Shown piece after piece: positions 1 through 11,041 of a stretch of DNA of 64,000 bases (the stretch's first letter is position 1; each line of letters opens with the position of its first letter). The notes below the pieces were generated by a model. The model was not told where the DNA came from. It worked only from the letters and a program-made list of their open reading frames with translations, and did no database searches. The stretch is taken from contig BROG01000548.1 in assembly GCA_030159075.1 (NCBI GenBank), forward strand, positions 364,001 to 428,000, in the 5' to 3' direction. The position numbers and the translations under genes were made by a program. Origin of the DNA: Atrina japonica. Taxonomy: Eukaryota; Mollusca; Bivalvia; Pterioida; Pinnidae.

Positions 1-1149
1 AAATAATGTTAGAACTCTTGTCACATTTGTTACTTCTCGTTTCAAAGAAAATTTCAAGCAAAATGTGGGTCTCTTATGGTCATCTCTGGCTGAACCACCA
101 GTATTCGTTTGAAATGTGCTATTGTCACAAACAACACATTTAAGAAAAAATCCAGGTCAATGTAAAATTACAATAAAATTCAAAAATTTCTATGATACAT
201 TTTAATTTTCAGAATCAGTTTTCAAATACTTGCAATTTCATTTCAATCAAGATAACAAATTATCAAATAATTTAAAATTGTTTAGTGCCAACAAAGAATT
301 AAATAAAATATTCACTTTCTTCAAAAACCATTTGCCTTAAAATATGCCAATGTAATTTAGATAACAATATTAATGAAAACAAAGTAATATATGCATTTTA
401 TCTAATTTAAGTCACTGTCCCTTAACAACACCACTCTGGTTCATTAAATATTTGAAAATGAATTGATTAATCCCCAATCCCCCCCCCCAAATATAAAAAT
501 GTTATTTCCTCTTGTTGATGCAGACTCAATAGGAAATTTTAACTGTATAGGTAATTTGTTGATAAAGGTATTTGGCAAAATGCTAAACCATTTATCTAAG
601 AGTAACAAATTGGCATCAGGTAAAGGTTACAATTGATCTACTTCCCCCTGAAAAAAACAAACACACACACACAACTTAGTGAGATAAGTATAACATTTTG
701 CTTAATCATTTGGATTTACAATTTTGTAAATTATCATTCAATATCTCCAAAACTGAAGAGAAACCAGAAATATCTTCAAGCTTCAGACATTACAAAAATT
801 GTTTTCAATATCAATATGGTAGCAAGGAAAAAAAATATGTTATTCAAAGCTTCAAAGCAAACAAAACAAAAACAAGTAACTGACAAAACAAAGAGACATC
901 ATGTACATTTGTAACACCCCAACCCCACCCCCCCCAAAAAAAAAAGAGCTGCATACCTCATAGATAACAAGTACCACTGATGTTCCTTAAAATTGCAAGC
1001 ACCTCATCCTTGTAAAGCCAGGTTATGGAATCGCTATGCTCTATCCAAGGAAAGTTGCAAGCACCTGAGGTACATGTATGAATAACAATTAACAAGATTC
1101 TTCAACAAAACACACCTTAAAGAGACTTGTTTGTTTCTCCAAGATATGT

Positions 1150-1860
1150 TATCAGTATAACTCATCAACCCCTTATTCAAATTTAAGATTCAACCAGATC
1201 AGTAAATAGTATGGTCTACTGTCATAATTCAGGGGTGAACAATTTCATTTTGCATGTAAAATTATTATTCTGAAGCATACTCCTCGAAATTTGACAGTGG
1301 AACTAACCATTCTTTGAAATGGCAGGTTCATATTTGACTTCAGCCTTCAGGCATTAGCAAGTTAAAAATTGATGCAGAAATGTAAAGTTTAAAATTTCAC
1401 AAACCTTTGAGTAGCAGAGTGTAGATCATACCATAATCAGTAGAGACAAATGTAAAATTTGACATTCATACAGTCTATTGCAACAAGGTTACAATGCTAC
1501 AAAGTATACCCCATAGGTCGACAAAATACATGTACTGTACTGGTACAGCTAATTTTTGGACACAGTTGAATGTATAGGCCAACAAAATTTTGATTTTCAA
1601 ATTCTTACCACATGGGTGGTGATTTCCCTTTCCACTCAACACACCTATGCTTGATTATTTTTCTCCCATGCTTCAAAAACATGTACATATTTATGCACAT
1701 AGATAAAATCTGACACAACTTTTAGTACACTCGGACTGAATTCTCATTACACAGAAGTAATATGCATAAACATGTATTGTGACATCATAACATGTGTAGC
1801 TTGTCAATACCCAAATGATTGACCAGGAAATCATTCTCCATTAAAAAAAAGGAAAACTCT
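1150..1860 (+). repeat. Dispersed unknown repeat, copy 1 of 3
   Basis: It shares blocks such as GTCTACTGTCATAATTCAGG, GCATGTAAAATTATTAT and GTGACATCATAACATGTGT, in the same order, with 43195-43770 (plus) and partly with 7800-8025 (minus). There is no ORF and no clear terminal repeat. It is a non-coding transposon of unknown class. Confidence 0.6.
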
Positions 1861-2606
1861 GTGAACCATAGGAGAATCTAATTTCTATGTTTCCAGAAAT
1901 TGGATCATATTTGGATTTAAAAACGATGATAATGAGAGCAACACCATGAACACGTTTCTAGTATAAAAAAATCTATGAAACTGGAAATACTTTGTCCAAC
2001 TGAATTCCTCGTTTTTTTTTTCACATTTCATTAGTTATTTTGTGAGGATCCTTTTCTCAGTCACCAGCAGTTCTTATTAAGTAGCACCAATACTGGAAGT
2101 TATACACACAGGCTATTCAACAGCATCACAATAGCGAGATACATGTGTGCTTATACCTATGTCACTGATGCTGTAAGCCACAAAATAGAGAAAATGTTCA
2201 AGTTCACCAGGATACATAGTACGACCACTACATTTATAAGTGAAAAGCACCAGCACAGCAGAAAATACATTTCTGATCCAACCAGAATGAGCCATTGGTT
2301 GAATGTTCCTACACAGACCACTGTGACAGCTCTGCGCAGTATTCAGAATGACATTGACCCCAAACCAGTTCCAGTTTTTATGTTGTCAGGACTTAAGGAA
2401 ATCGGATATCACACATAGTACCGGTATACATGCATGTACACTTGCAATGATATAACCTTATACATACCTGTACATGTAGCCTATATGTAAAATATGTATA
2501 TTTGCTAAATCGTTACTTTTGTTATGTCCCCTTGGTTATAAAAATGACCCCATAAAAACCAAGGGGACAATATAATGGATTCAAAATCATACAATAAGGG
2601 TATATC

Positions 2607-2935
2607 CAGTCAACTCGTACCCTGAATAACTTGTACCTAAGTCATCTCAAACCCAAAAGGTCAAATTGTACCCAAATCTGAGAAGTCAACATTTGTAAAC
2701 TCGTAGGCTACCCAAGAAAATAATCATGGAAACCAAGGCGTACCCAAATCGGAGAAGTCAACACGTAATATTGCAGCAGGTTAACTTCGTTTTTTTTCCT
2801 GAATTTTCTCGAGCACTTCATTTTATATCACATCTTTTCTTTGGCACATGTTGACTTCTCTAATTTGGGTACCACTTGACTTTTTGGGTACAAGATGTCT
2901 TGGATATATGAGTTGGTCAGGGTATGAGTTGACTG
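2607..2935. mobile_element. Foldback/MITE with ~90-bp terminal inverted repeats
   Basis: The left arm begins CAGTCAACTCGTACCCTG and the right arm ends with its complement (CAGGGTATGAGTTGACTG). Matching continues inward for about 90 bases through GTACCCAAAT and GAGAAGTCAACA. An internal partial copy of the GTACCCAAATCGGAGAAGTC segment repeats near 2750. No coding capacity. Confidence 0.75.
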
Positions 2936-3490
2936 TAAATCCATTAGGGCAATATTAAAGTTCATCAGAGTAGTATGAAACAAGATATTCATTACCACTG
3001 TTTTAAGAGGAAATCAACATTTTTGTAAATAACAAATATGGGTTCAATATCACTACCTTAAAGTAAATGACGGATGATATACAATATATCACCACAGGTA
3101 AAATTTGGATAAATAGTGACAGTATATAAATCACCACAATAGTGAGTGATATCAATGGTGATAATCTTACATATTACCATTGCAGTAACAATCTACAGAC
3201 AACAATGCTAAATACCACTGAAATAGTTAAATGAGAGGTGATACCCAGCTGTAAATAAAAACAATTGAATTGCCATTAATTAACGTCCCTATATTTAGAA
3301 ATGTTTAGGTACAAATCATGTGTCAAATTGAGCATTTTGCCCGAATGGTGGTCGGAAAATTTTTTACTAGTTCTGCGGCGGTATTGGAACTAAGTTTCAA
3401 AGTAGTAAAAAAAAAAAAAAAAATTGTCACATTTTTCAGACAACAAAACTAAGTACCACTGAATACCTTAGTTTAAGTTGAGGAAAAATT

Positions 3491-3790
3491 TAAAGGGGTT
3501 GATGAGGTCATTCTGGTATTCAATGCACATACACTTATACGTACACTTTCATTTTAGTAACTTTATACAAAATTTTCTACTAGTCAAATTGAGCATTTCT
3601 ATCTCAATGGTCAGTTGGGAACAAATTTTACTAGTTCTGCCACGGATTCACTAGTTTCAAAGTAGTATGACCAATTACCAAATTGTCACATTAAGGGGTT
3701 GATGAGGTCATTCTGGTATTCAATGCACATACACTTATACGTACACTTCCATTTTTCATGTTTATACAAATTTTCTACTAGTCGACTGGA
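3491..3790 (+). repeat. Two-copy tandem duplication, period ~201 bp
   Basis: The block starting AAGGGGTTGATGAGGTCATT and running through TTATACGTACACTT occurs at about 3493 and again at about 3694. Flanking ACTAGTTCTGC segments at 3366 and 3630 are also related, suggesting a larger older duplication. Confidence 0.7.
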
Positions 3791-3894
3791 CTAGCTGAAG
3801 CACACCCTAGACTGGTCCGCTGCAAAAGTTACTAGTCACAGACTAACAGACTACTGCTAATTTCGAACCTTGGATACACTGTATTATCACCATA

Positions 3895-4065
3895 AATATA
3901 AATTGCAAATGTAGTGAAACTTGTATATAAAGACCTCCCTTAGGGACACAACAAAACCAGTTTTTGTAGGGAGGTGGTCTTTATAAAGAGGTTGATTTGT
4001 ATTGGGGACAGCAGTGTTTATGACAAGGTGGTCACTGTACATAGCAAGTTTTACTGTATAGAGAC
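3895..4065. mobile_element. MITE, divergent member of the GAGACCACC family
   Basis: The ends are inverted copies: left GTAGTGAAACTTGTATATAA, right complement ACAGTAAAACTTGCTATGTA. Internal text (GGTGGTCTTTATAAAGAGG) resembles the other copies listed at 6848, 13560, 19863 and 34084, but it is a separate subfamily. Confidence 0.5.
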
Positions 4066-4224
4066 AGTATACACTTATTTACTGGCTAATGAGGATATAA
4101 GTAACTAGTTTATTATCCAACAAGACACAAACTTTTCCCTATTGCAAAGTCGAGGCTTTTTGTAAAGAAATAAATGTGTTGAAAGGGACAATAAACTTGC
4201 TGTTGTCCAAATTGCCAGTAACTA

Positions 4225-4385
4225 TCGGGTAAGCATTTATTATATTTACATATTCTTGCGGCAGGTCGGTGGTCTTTACCCAGGTAATCGGGGTTTCTTC
4301 TCCACCTATAAAAATTGGACGCCATCATATGACTGAAAGATTGTTGAGTATGGCGTAAAACAAAAAATCAAATCAAATCAAATAT
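4225..4385 (+). mobile_element. SINE 3' tail
   Basis: GCCATCATATGACTGAAAGA with a downstream GTATGGCGTAAAACAA and a terminal (AATCA)n run matches the tails near 42150, 42650 and 36500 in this window, the mark of a SINE family. The tRNA head is missing here. Confidence 0.6.
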
Positions 4386-4684
4386 TTACATATACGGTAA
4401 ATAACCGATTCTCAGTTGTCCAGCATTTTATTATAAATCAATCCCAGAGAGCAATTCCTGCCTCCTGGAGCAGTTGCTGATAAACAATCACTTGGACGTC
4501 TCCAATACTAGTCAATTAAAATGGTAAAATAATAGCATTCCGGAAAATCATTGATAAAAAATCCTCCAATGAGAACACAATTTTTGAAAATGTATTGGAA
4601 AATGTTCATGCCCAGTTGTTAGTTCTAGAAACTATTAACTAGTTGATTGTTCTTGAAACTATTAACTGAATAATAGTCCTTTTG

Positions 4685-5545
4685 CAGACAAAAAACAGTA
4701 AAACACTTAGTATTTACAAATTTTTGGCCCCTTGGCCTTTATCAAGTAGTGAAAGATGACATATTAGTAACATAGTATTAAGTCTGTACAATACACAGCT
4801 TCATGGCAAATGTTTCTAGATGTTAATCAATTTCTTAAAAATTACAGAGGACTGTAATAGCATAATAATTATATGAAATAAGAAGTACGAAGGACTGTTG
4901 TGTCACTAAATTTTTCAATTTTTGACAATAGCCAAGGTAGGAAGGGTTATATTTTGGTATATGATCTTTATTAAGTATTTTATATTATTCAGCATAGCCT
5001 TAATTATATTCTGTATCTGTTTTGATGCTTAAGCTAGCCACTCCACTTCTCTGGCTATATATCTTTCTAGATCTATCGCTTTTGTTCAGAGTTTGTAGTA
5101 TTTGACTAGATCCTGTTATATATGTTCTTTCTATCTGGTAAAATATTATATATATTTTATAGTATCTTGATAGTGATTTTTTTTCTATGATATACAGGCT
5201 GGATATTTTGTAGCACATGATATGCAAATAATTATTTATTATATATAATTTCATTAAAGTTTACTGTTAGTTTAATAATCTATTAGCGAAATATCTGGTG
5301 AATGTATACTTATATATAGGTCTACTTGTGTACGCGGAAATATGCATGTGTCGTTAACGTTGTGATGTCATTCATTCCTTATGACGTAATTGATAAACAT
5401 CTAGAAACATTTGCCATGAAGCTGTGTATTGTGCAGACATAATACTATGTAACTAATGTAGGGCCTTCATATTGTAGTCTTTCACTTGTTAAAGGCCAAG
5501 GGACCGAAAATTTGTGAATACTGAGTGTTTTTACAATTTTTTTGC
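4685..5545. mobile_element. Non-autonomous DNA element with ~150-bp TIRs
   Basis: Left arm 4685-4850 and right arm 5385-5545 are near-perfect inverted copies, including CCCTTGGCCTTTATCAAGT, CAATACACAGCTTCATGGCA and AAATGTTTCTAGATGTT. The 540-bp centre is AT-rich with no convincing ORF. The class is unknown. Confidence 0.8.
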
Positions 5546-5984
5546 ATAACTATTCTTCCATTTGGAGGACATTGAATTCTGTTGTAGGAAATTTTGAAAA
5601 AAATAGTAAATTTATTCATCTATATAAAGAAAACACACACTGAGGTATAATAGCTACATGACATCACCGTATGTACAACAACAAAGTTCTTCATACTTTC
5701 TATTTACTGTAAATCAGGATTGATTTCTGAAAATTTCATTTACATATAATTCCATAACCTCTTATAAAAAATCAAATTCTCACTTAATTTTTCAACCTGA
5801 TACTGAAGTGAAATTACTGAAACATGTGAAGGACACAATGTATAATGGCTTAATTAAAATTGGCGGCCTAGTTTACAATCGGCCACTTATGTTGCTTGTT
5901 TGGTTTGGCTTGATTTAATGAGCGGCATGACTACTTTAAAAAAAACTTTTGTTACTCGTCTTTCTGAGGCAGGGAGAGATGTCT

Positions 5985-6235
5985 ATAGTGTGTGTTTGTA
6001 TCCCTCATGACTGGTCAGGATTTCCATCATTGTTTAAGTGCCAAAACAATTGCAGGCTATGTACAGTTTAACGAAGGTAACCAAACTGCACATCATACAC
6101 CATTTACCCTCCATCTAGGCATAGAGATGTGCAAGCAGCCTCTGAAAATCTGGGATTGAACCAGGGACATTCATGTTGACAATCTGATCCTCTAGCAACT
6201 GAGTTAGTCCGTCCCCATCCATGTTACCAATAGGT
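5985..6235 (-). mobile_element. tRNA-headed SINE (minus)
   Basis: On the minus strand an A-box-like TAACTCAGTTGCTAG (6192-6206) and a B-box GGTTCAATCCC (6152-6162) have tRNA spacing, followed by a non-tRNA body extending toward 5985. Only a tRNA-derived promoter is visible; the stems are degenerate. Confidence 0.6.
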
Positions 6236-6499
6236 AAGCAAATACATGTATACTACTACAAACACTTAAAACAATATTTTGTGATGGGTGTAGGTTATCT
6301 CAGTCATTCTGATATTTCGCAACCATTATTTCACAAATGTTTTGTTAATGAAGAAAAATCAAAGGATGACGAAAGACAAAATGGGCATTCATAGTTGCAA
6401 AAATATAATCTTGCAAATAAACCAAGAAACAGTACTACAAAAGAGTAAAGTCTCAAAAAGATTTCCAGATTTACAATAAATAAAATCCACTTCATACTC

Positions 6500-7275
6500 C
6501 ATGTTGTACTGTCCAGTGATGGAGTGTGTTAGACTTGCAAGCAGACAGTCTCAGGTTCCATTTTTAGGTACAAGGTTATATCCAAGACATTTTTTAAAAT
6601 GGAAGTGACTGTTCCTTTGCCAAAAGCTGGAGATAGATATTGAAAGTCCCAGAATTTTTTTATGATAATTTTAACCCTCACCACATTGGCATCAGTCTAT
6701 TGGACAGGTAAAATTTTATGTCTCTTTGCCTACAGTACATAATGTCTGTTTATGAGTGAAAAATTCTTGTCAGAAAATAAAACATCAAACAAACAAATAC
6801 TAAACCAAGTTGTATAAACAAGATAAGTGTACTAGCTAAGTGATATATACAGTAGAACCGGTCTTGATAAGCCACTCTCATGGAAGACCATGCGTCTTCT
6901 GAAAAATAAAACATCTTTGGAGAAAACACCTGCATTGAGAGACCACATTTCAGTGGCAGATGGGTGGTCTCTCAAGAAAGGTTCCACTGTAGCAAGTATT
7001 ACCCAAACCGTTGCCAGTTGATGTTTGATGGAATAATTCAATAAACGTCAAGTCTGTTAGGTGTAAAATAGGCAAGTCTGTCAAGTGTCTAACTTGAAAA
7101 TGGAAAGTCTCGGGTTGTCGATTCCTGGGATCGGGTCATACCCAAGACTTAGAAAGGGGTGTAACTGTTCCTTAGGTAAGCACTCGATCGGAATAAATAG
7201 TGAAAGTCACAAGTCTTTAGACAAGATTTAAAACCAAGGTCCTGTATCGCAGCAGAATGGCATATAAAAGAACAC
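6500..7275 (+). mobile_element. SINE fragments (two copies around the MITE)
   Basis: 6500-6640 and 7060-7270 share text (CTTGAAAATGGAAAGTCTC-type head, TAACTGTTCCTT, GATATTGAAAGTCCCAG versus AATAGTGAAAGTCACAAG). A third relative lies at 20330-20520 (GACTGTTCTTCACCAAGCA). The tRNA homology is weak, so the SINE label is an inference from length and dispersal. Confidence 0.45.
6848..6991. mobile_element. MITE, GAGACCACC family, near-intact TIRs
   Basis: The left end TACAGTAGAACCGGTCTTG and the complement of the right end TACAGTGGAACCTTTCTTG form about 27-bp inverted repeats ending in GACCAC. TA dinucleotides at both edges fit a Tc1/mariner-type target duplication. Confidence 0.7.
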
Positions 7276-7799
7276 TTACTTAATTGATGACAGCCCATTG
7301 CAAAGGTCAAAATTTGTGACACTTCACCTTACATTGTTGACATCCCCATATCAGTAGAAAAATTCTGGCAGGATGTAAAACAACAATGAAACAAAAATTT
7401 GTATACCACTTATTTATGTCTTACAAGGTATTTCAATTTTATTTAAATTAACATAGTGTTTCATTAAACATATGGCATCAATTATCTCATTTGTTGATTA
7501 AAGGCACACAAGCTGTCTAAATTTATTGTTTTATTGTATTAAAAGTTTTAAATATTTGACATTTTATACAAATAAAATGATTTTAAAAAAATCCTGGGTT
7601 GAAATACATATTATAAGTTTGTATTTCTGAAATGAAATATCGATTGTGAAATGAAATATCATATCAATTGTCGGTGTATTTCATTCATTCTAGGCAGTAC
7701 ATGCATATGTTGAAATTTTCTATGCAATGTATCTTTTTTTACCTTTATTTGGTCTCATTGCAATTTCAATAAGGTAGTGACTTCGCAAAATACCGTGCT

Positions 7800-8025
7800 T
7801 ATTGCATGACATACGTGTAGGACTATGAGGGAACAACTTTTAACTCAGTGACCCCTCTAGCTGCATTTAAACTCACCCATTTCAAGGAATGGTAAACACC
7901 ACTGTCAGAATTTGGAAGTGTATTGTTTGGGATTTAATACTGAAAAAATATCACCTGCAATATTAACTTTTTCACTCCAGAATTATGACAGTAGACCATG
8001 CTATCTGTTGATGTGGGCAAGTCTA
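7800..8025 (-). repeat. Dispersed unknown repeat, copy 3 of 3 (minus)
   Basis: The minus strand reads GGTCTACTGTCATAATTCTG and then CCATTCCTTGAAATGG, in the same order as 1200-1330 and 43230-43360. It is truncated relative to the other two. Confidence 0.55.
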
Positions 8026-8284
8026 AATTTAACCTCATGGGTTGATGAAATAAACCAATGTTCAGTGTCAAAGTAGCCATGGCAAATAAAGGATACCCCA
8101 TGACAATAGCAAAAGGCTATAAAAAGTAAACAAAAATTTGGCACTTTGATGGTGATAACAGTATCTCCATATACATGATATAAGTGAAAACTCTGTAGCG
8201 GGAAGTAAAAACAAGATAACAATAAAAATCAAACAAGATTATAGAAAGAAATGAATTACTTATCATGTAGTTAAAATAAAATAG

Positions 8285-8990
8285 TGTCATATATACGACA
8301 CAGTATATTAAATGTGTGACAGTATGCCATATGACAATTTAACAAATGTATGAAAATTTATGACAAAGTATGTCATGTGACACAATCTATCAAATGCAAG
8401 ATATAGTATGCCATACATATGACAGTATATCAAATTTATGACATAGCATGGCATATGACAGTTTATCTAATGTTTGACATAGTATGGCGTATGACACAGT
8501 TTATCTAATGTTTGACATAGTATGGCGTATGACACAATTTATCTAATGTTTGACATAGTATGGCATATGACACAATTTATCTAATGTTTGACATAGTATG
8601 GCATATGACACAATTTATCTAATGTTTGACATAGTATGGCATATGACACGGTTTAACAAATATATGCCATAGAATGCCACACATTTGGTAGAATATCAAA
8701 CATATGGTGTAATATGTTATAAATATGTGACAGTACATTGAATGTACACTGTATGTAATCTGACTTATTCATCAAATGTATGACATAGTATGTCATATTA
8801 CACAGCATATAAAATGGATGACACAGTATGCAATATGACACAATTTATCAAATGTATGACATAGTATGCCATAAATATGACACAGTTTATTAAATTTATG
8901 ATACAGTATGTCATATGACAATTTATCTAATGTTTGACATAGAATGTCATATGACACCATTTACAAATACATGTATATGACATAATTTGT
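8285..8990. repeat. 38-bp AT-rich satellite, about 18 units
   Basis: Units of about 38 bases (GTTTATCTAATGTTTGACAT + AGTATGGCGTATGACACA) repeat with divergence at both edges and near identity at 8461-8650. It lies in the DCAF10 3' flank. Confidence 0.85.
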
Positions 8991-9625
8991 CATACATATT
9001 ATTCTTTATATATAAATATATGACAAACTAGTTCTATAATTCATTTTATTAGTTATACAATATGACTTCAAATTTAATTTTGAATTTGCCAGCAAAAAAC
9101 TTCAGTTTCTGGTGTAAGTCCTAGTTATACTAAAATCCACCAGGCAGATTGAAGTCTCATGAAACTTTCCTGATTCAACATGTTTAAAATTTCAGTAATA
9201 AAACATAACAAAATCACTACTACACTGAAAAGTACTCATTCTTCTTTGTTATCACATCTCTGTATCCAGTGACGAATAAAATATTTTTCCCATGAAACTT
9301 GTCATAACTGAGTTGTGAGTAGAATCATTTGTATTTTAATCAAAAGGTTACCTGCCTCACCAAGTTATGTAAATCGGACAATATCGTGCAATGAAAACTT
9401 ACACCAAAACAGTCAATGTTAAAGGAGTTGTTTTTTTTTGACAGATCACCAAGATCTTATGAACAATTATAAAAGAGTAACTTTAAAGTTTTTAATGAGA
9501 ATTATTTCTCAATGGTAAGTGATAAAAAGCAAGAACTGTATTCCGGTTTCTGAACAAAAATTAACACAGCATTAAAAGTCAATATTTGTATATTGCAATA
9601 TTTATATACATAGTTAAAAACCGAA

Positions 9626-9631
9626 TTTATT
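9626..9631 (-). other. Candidate polyadenylation signal of DCAF10
   Basis: On the minus strand this reads AATAAA. It is the first canonical hexamer after the DCAF10 stop, about 180 bases downstream. No transcript evidence is available here. Confidence 0.5.
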
Positions 9632-9808
9632 AAATGGACAAATGCTTGTAGAGCCTTATCAAGATCATTTTACTGATAATATTATGACAACACTAAAAAC
9701 CCTAAAAAAATCATTATTTCATATTTGATGTTCTGGCTGAACAAATTATTCATAAATTTAATATCCAAGTACATTGTTGTTTGTAAGTACTACAAATTAT
9801 CATTATAT

Positions 9809-11041
9809 TCACAACACTGGTTGGTGAAAAAACACCTTACCACTAAGACATCCAGAAACGAACATACAATGTCGCGGAGAAAATTTACAAGTTACGACAA
9901 TATTACTGTGGGACAGACAGTTTCCCACTTCGTACAATCTCATTGGTCGCGTTGGAATCACATCGCACAACTCACTACAGTCTGGGTTGAATGCAAGCAT
10001 TCGCACACCATATCCGAACGGTGAACATATAAGTCTACCATCGGAACTGAAACAAAGCTCTTTGATAAAACCACGTGCAACATTTGGTTCTTCTGTGAAA
10101 TATAGGAGTCTGTCCTTTGTCTTGATATTTGGAGACACACTGCTATTATACGTACTGTTTCCTAGTCTCACTCTATGGTTGACATCAATGATACCCGTTA
10201 GAGCATCATATCGAACAACTAAAGCTACTAAATCTTGATAATTCTGTGTTCTTTCCATATTTCTCATTGATATCAAATCATCGATGTCTGATTCTACACT
10301 CTGTCTAACCGTAGGAGGTAGTAAATCTAAATCACTATCATCGCTACTATCCGACGACAAATCGTCATGAAGTAACGATTCTAACTCTTGTTCATTAGAG
10401 GGATTTATTGACCAGTGAGGTTCAGCTCTGTGATCTAAGAGAGTTCGAATGCCAGACCTTGATTCTGAACTGCTTTCAGCCTGTCTACCAGAGAAAGACT
10501 GACTTTCCGAATATTCAAGAGGAAAATCTAAACGTTGCACTCGTCGTCCTGAATGTGATGATGATTCTCCATTATTTGAAATATGAATTGTTAATGACGA
10601 GGAAAATCTACGACTTCCTGTTGGTTCATCATCACTTCCTGACGCAGAGTTAATTATAACAGAGGGAGCACTACTTGAATCAACAGAGGCACTGTCAACA
10701 GTGCTACTACTATTCCTATCACTGTGACCCTCCATGCTGAAAGTAGGAGGATTAATGACTATTGAGGGAGCATTCATTGTTCCAATGGGCATTTCTTCTG
10801 ACACTGAGGGGTTTATGATGATTGAGGGTCTGAAATGTGCCCTTAGTGGTGTTCCTCCAACTGTTGAAGTATGAGGGGCACATGTAACAACAGCAGAGGG
10901 TGCTGTAGATGAGGAAGCAGGCGTGTTAGTTGAGGAAGATTGACAACATGATGTATGGGGCATCACAGAAAACCCCTCTGATTGTGTTGATTCATCACTT
11001 TTGCTGTCTGATGGCTCTTGAAGATCGTGAATACAAGTCCA
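9809..11041 (-). CDS. DCAF10: DCAF10 terminal coding exon 6 with Ser-rich insertion
   Basis: It encodes 410 residues and a TGA stop. It starts WTCIHDLQEPSD (vertebrate CTCVYEFQE), then passes through about 230 residues of low-complexity Ser/Thr/acidic sequence with three copies of a PS(I/V)(I/V)IN motif (about residues 364, 384, 418) and an acidic stretch SSDSSDDSDLDLL. It ends in the conserved C-terminal blades YFTEEPNVARGFIKELCF, SPFGYGVRMLAFNPDCSEL and SGCLSGKVFFHQPVL. The acceptor is TCTTTTAG|TGG. The Ser-rich part is probably disordered and extends the variable region seen in vertebrate DCAF10. Confidence 0.94.
   Translation of the reverse strand, partial: WTCIHDLQEPSDSKSDESTQSEGFSVMPHTSCCQSSSTNTPASSSTAPSAVVTCAPHTSTVGGTPLRAHFRPSIIINPSVSEEMPIGTMNAPSIVINPPTFSMEGHSDRNSSSTVDSASVDSSSAPSVIINSASGSDDEPTGSRRFSSSLTIHISNNGESSSHSGRRVQRLDFPLEYSESQSFSGRQAESSSESRSGIRTLLDHRAEPHWSINPSNEQELESLLHDDLSSDSSDDSDLDLLPPTVRQSVESDIDDLISMRNMERTQNYQDLVALVVRYDALTGIIDVNHRVRLGNSTYNSSVSPNIKTKDRLLYFTEEPNVARGFIKELCFSSDGRLICSPFGYGVRMLAFNPDCSELCDVIPTRPMRLYEVGNCLSHSNIVVTCKFSPRHCMFVSGCLSGKVFFHQPVL

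Larger units (their letters stand above)
1..9600. other. 3' flank of DCAF10, no gene recognised
   Basis: No ORF here resembles a known protein; all are short and fall in AT-rich or repeat sequence. The tract holds a dispersed repeat copy, foldback elements, SINE fragments, MITEs and a 38-bp satellite, listed separately. Positions 1-1130 and 9000-9600 show no distinct structure. Confidence 0.7.
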
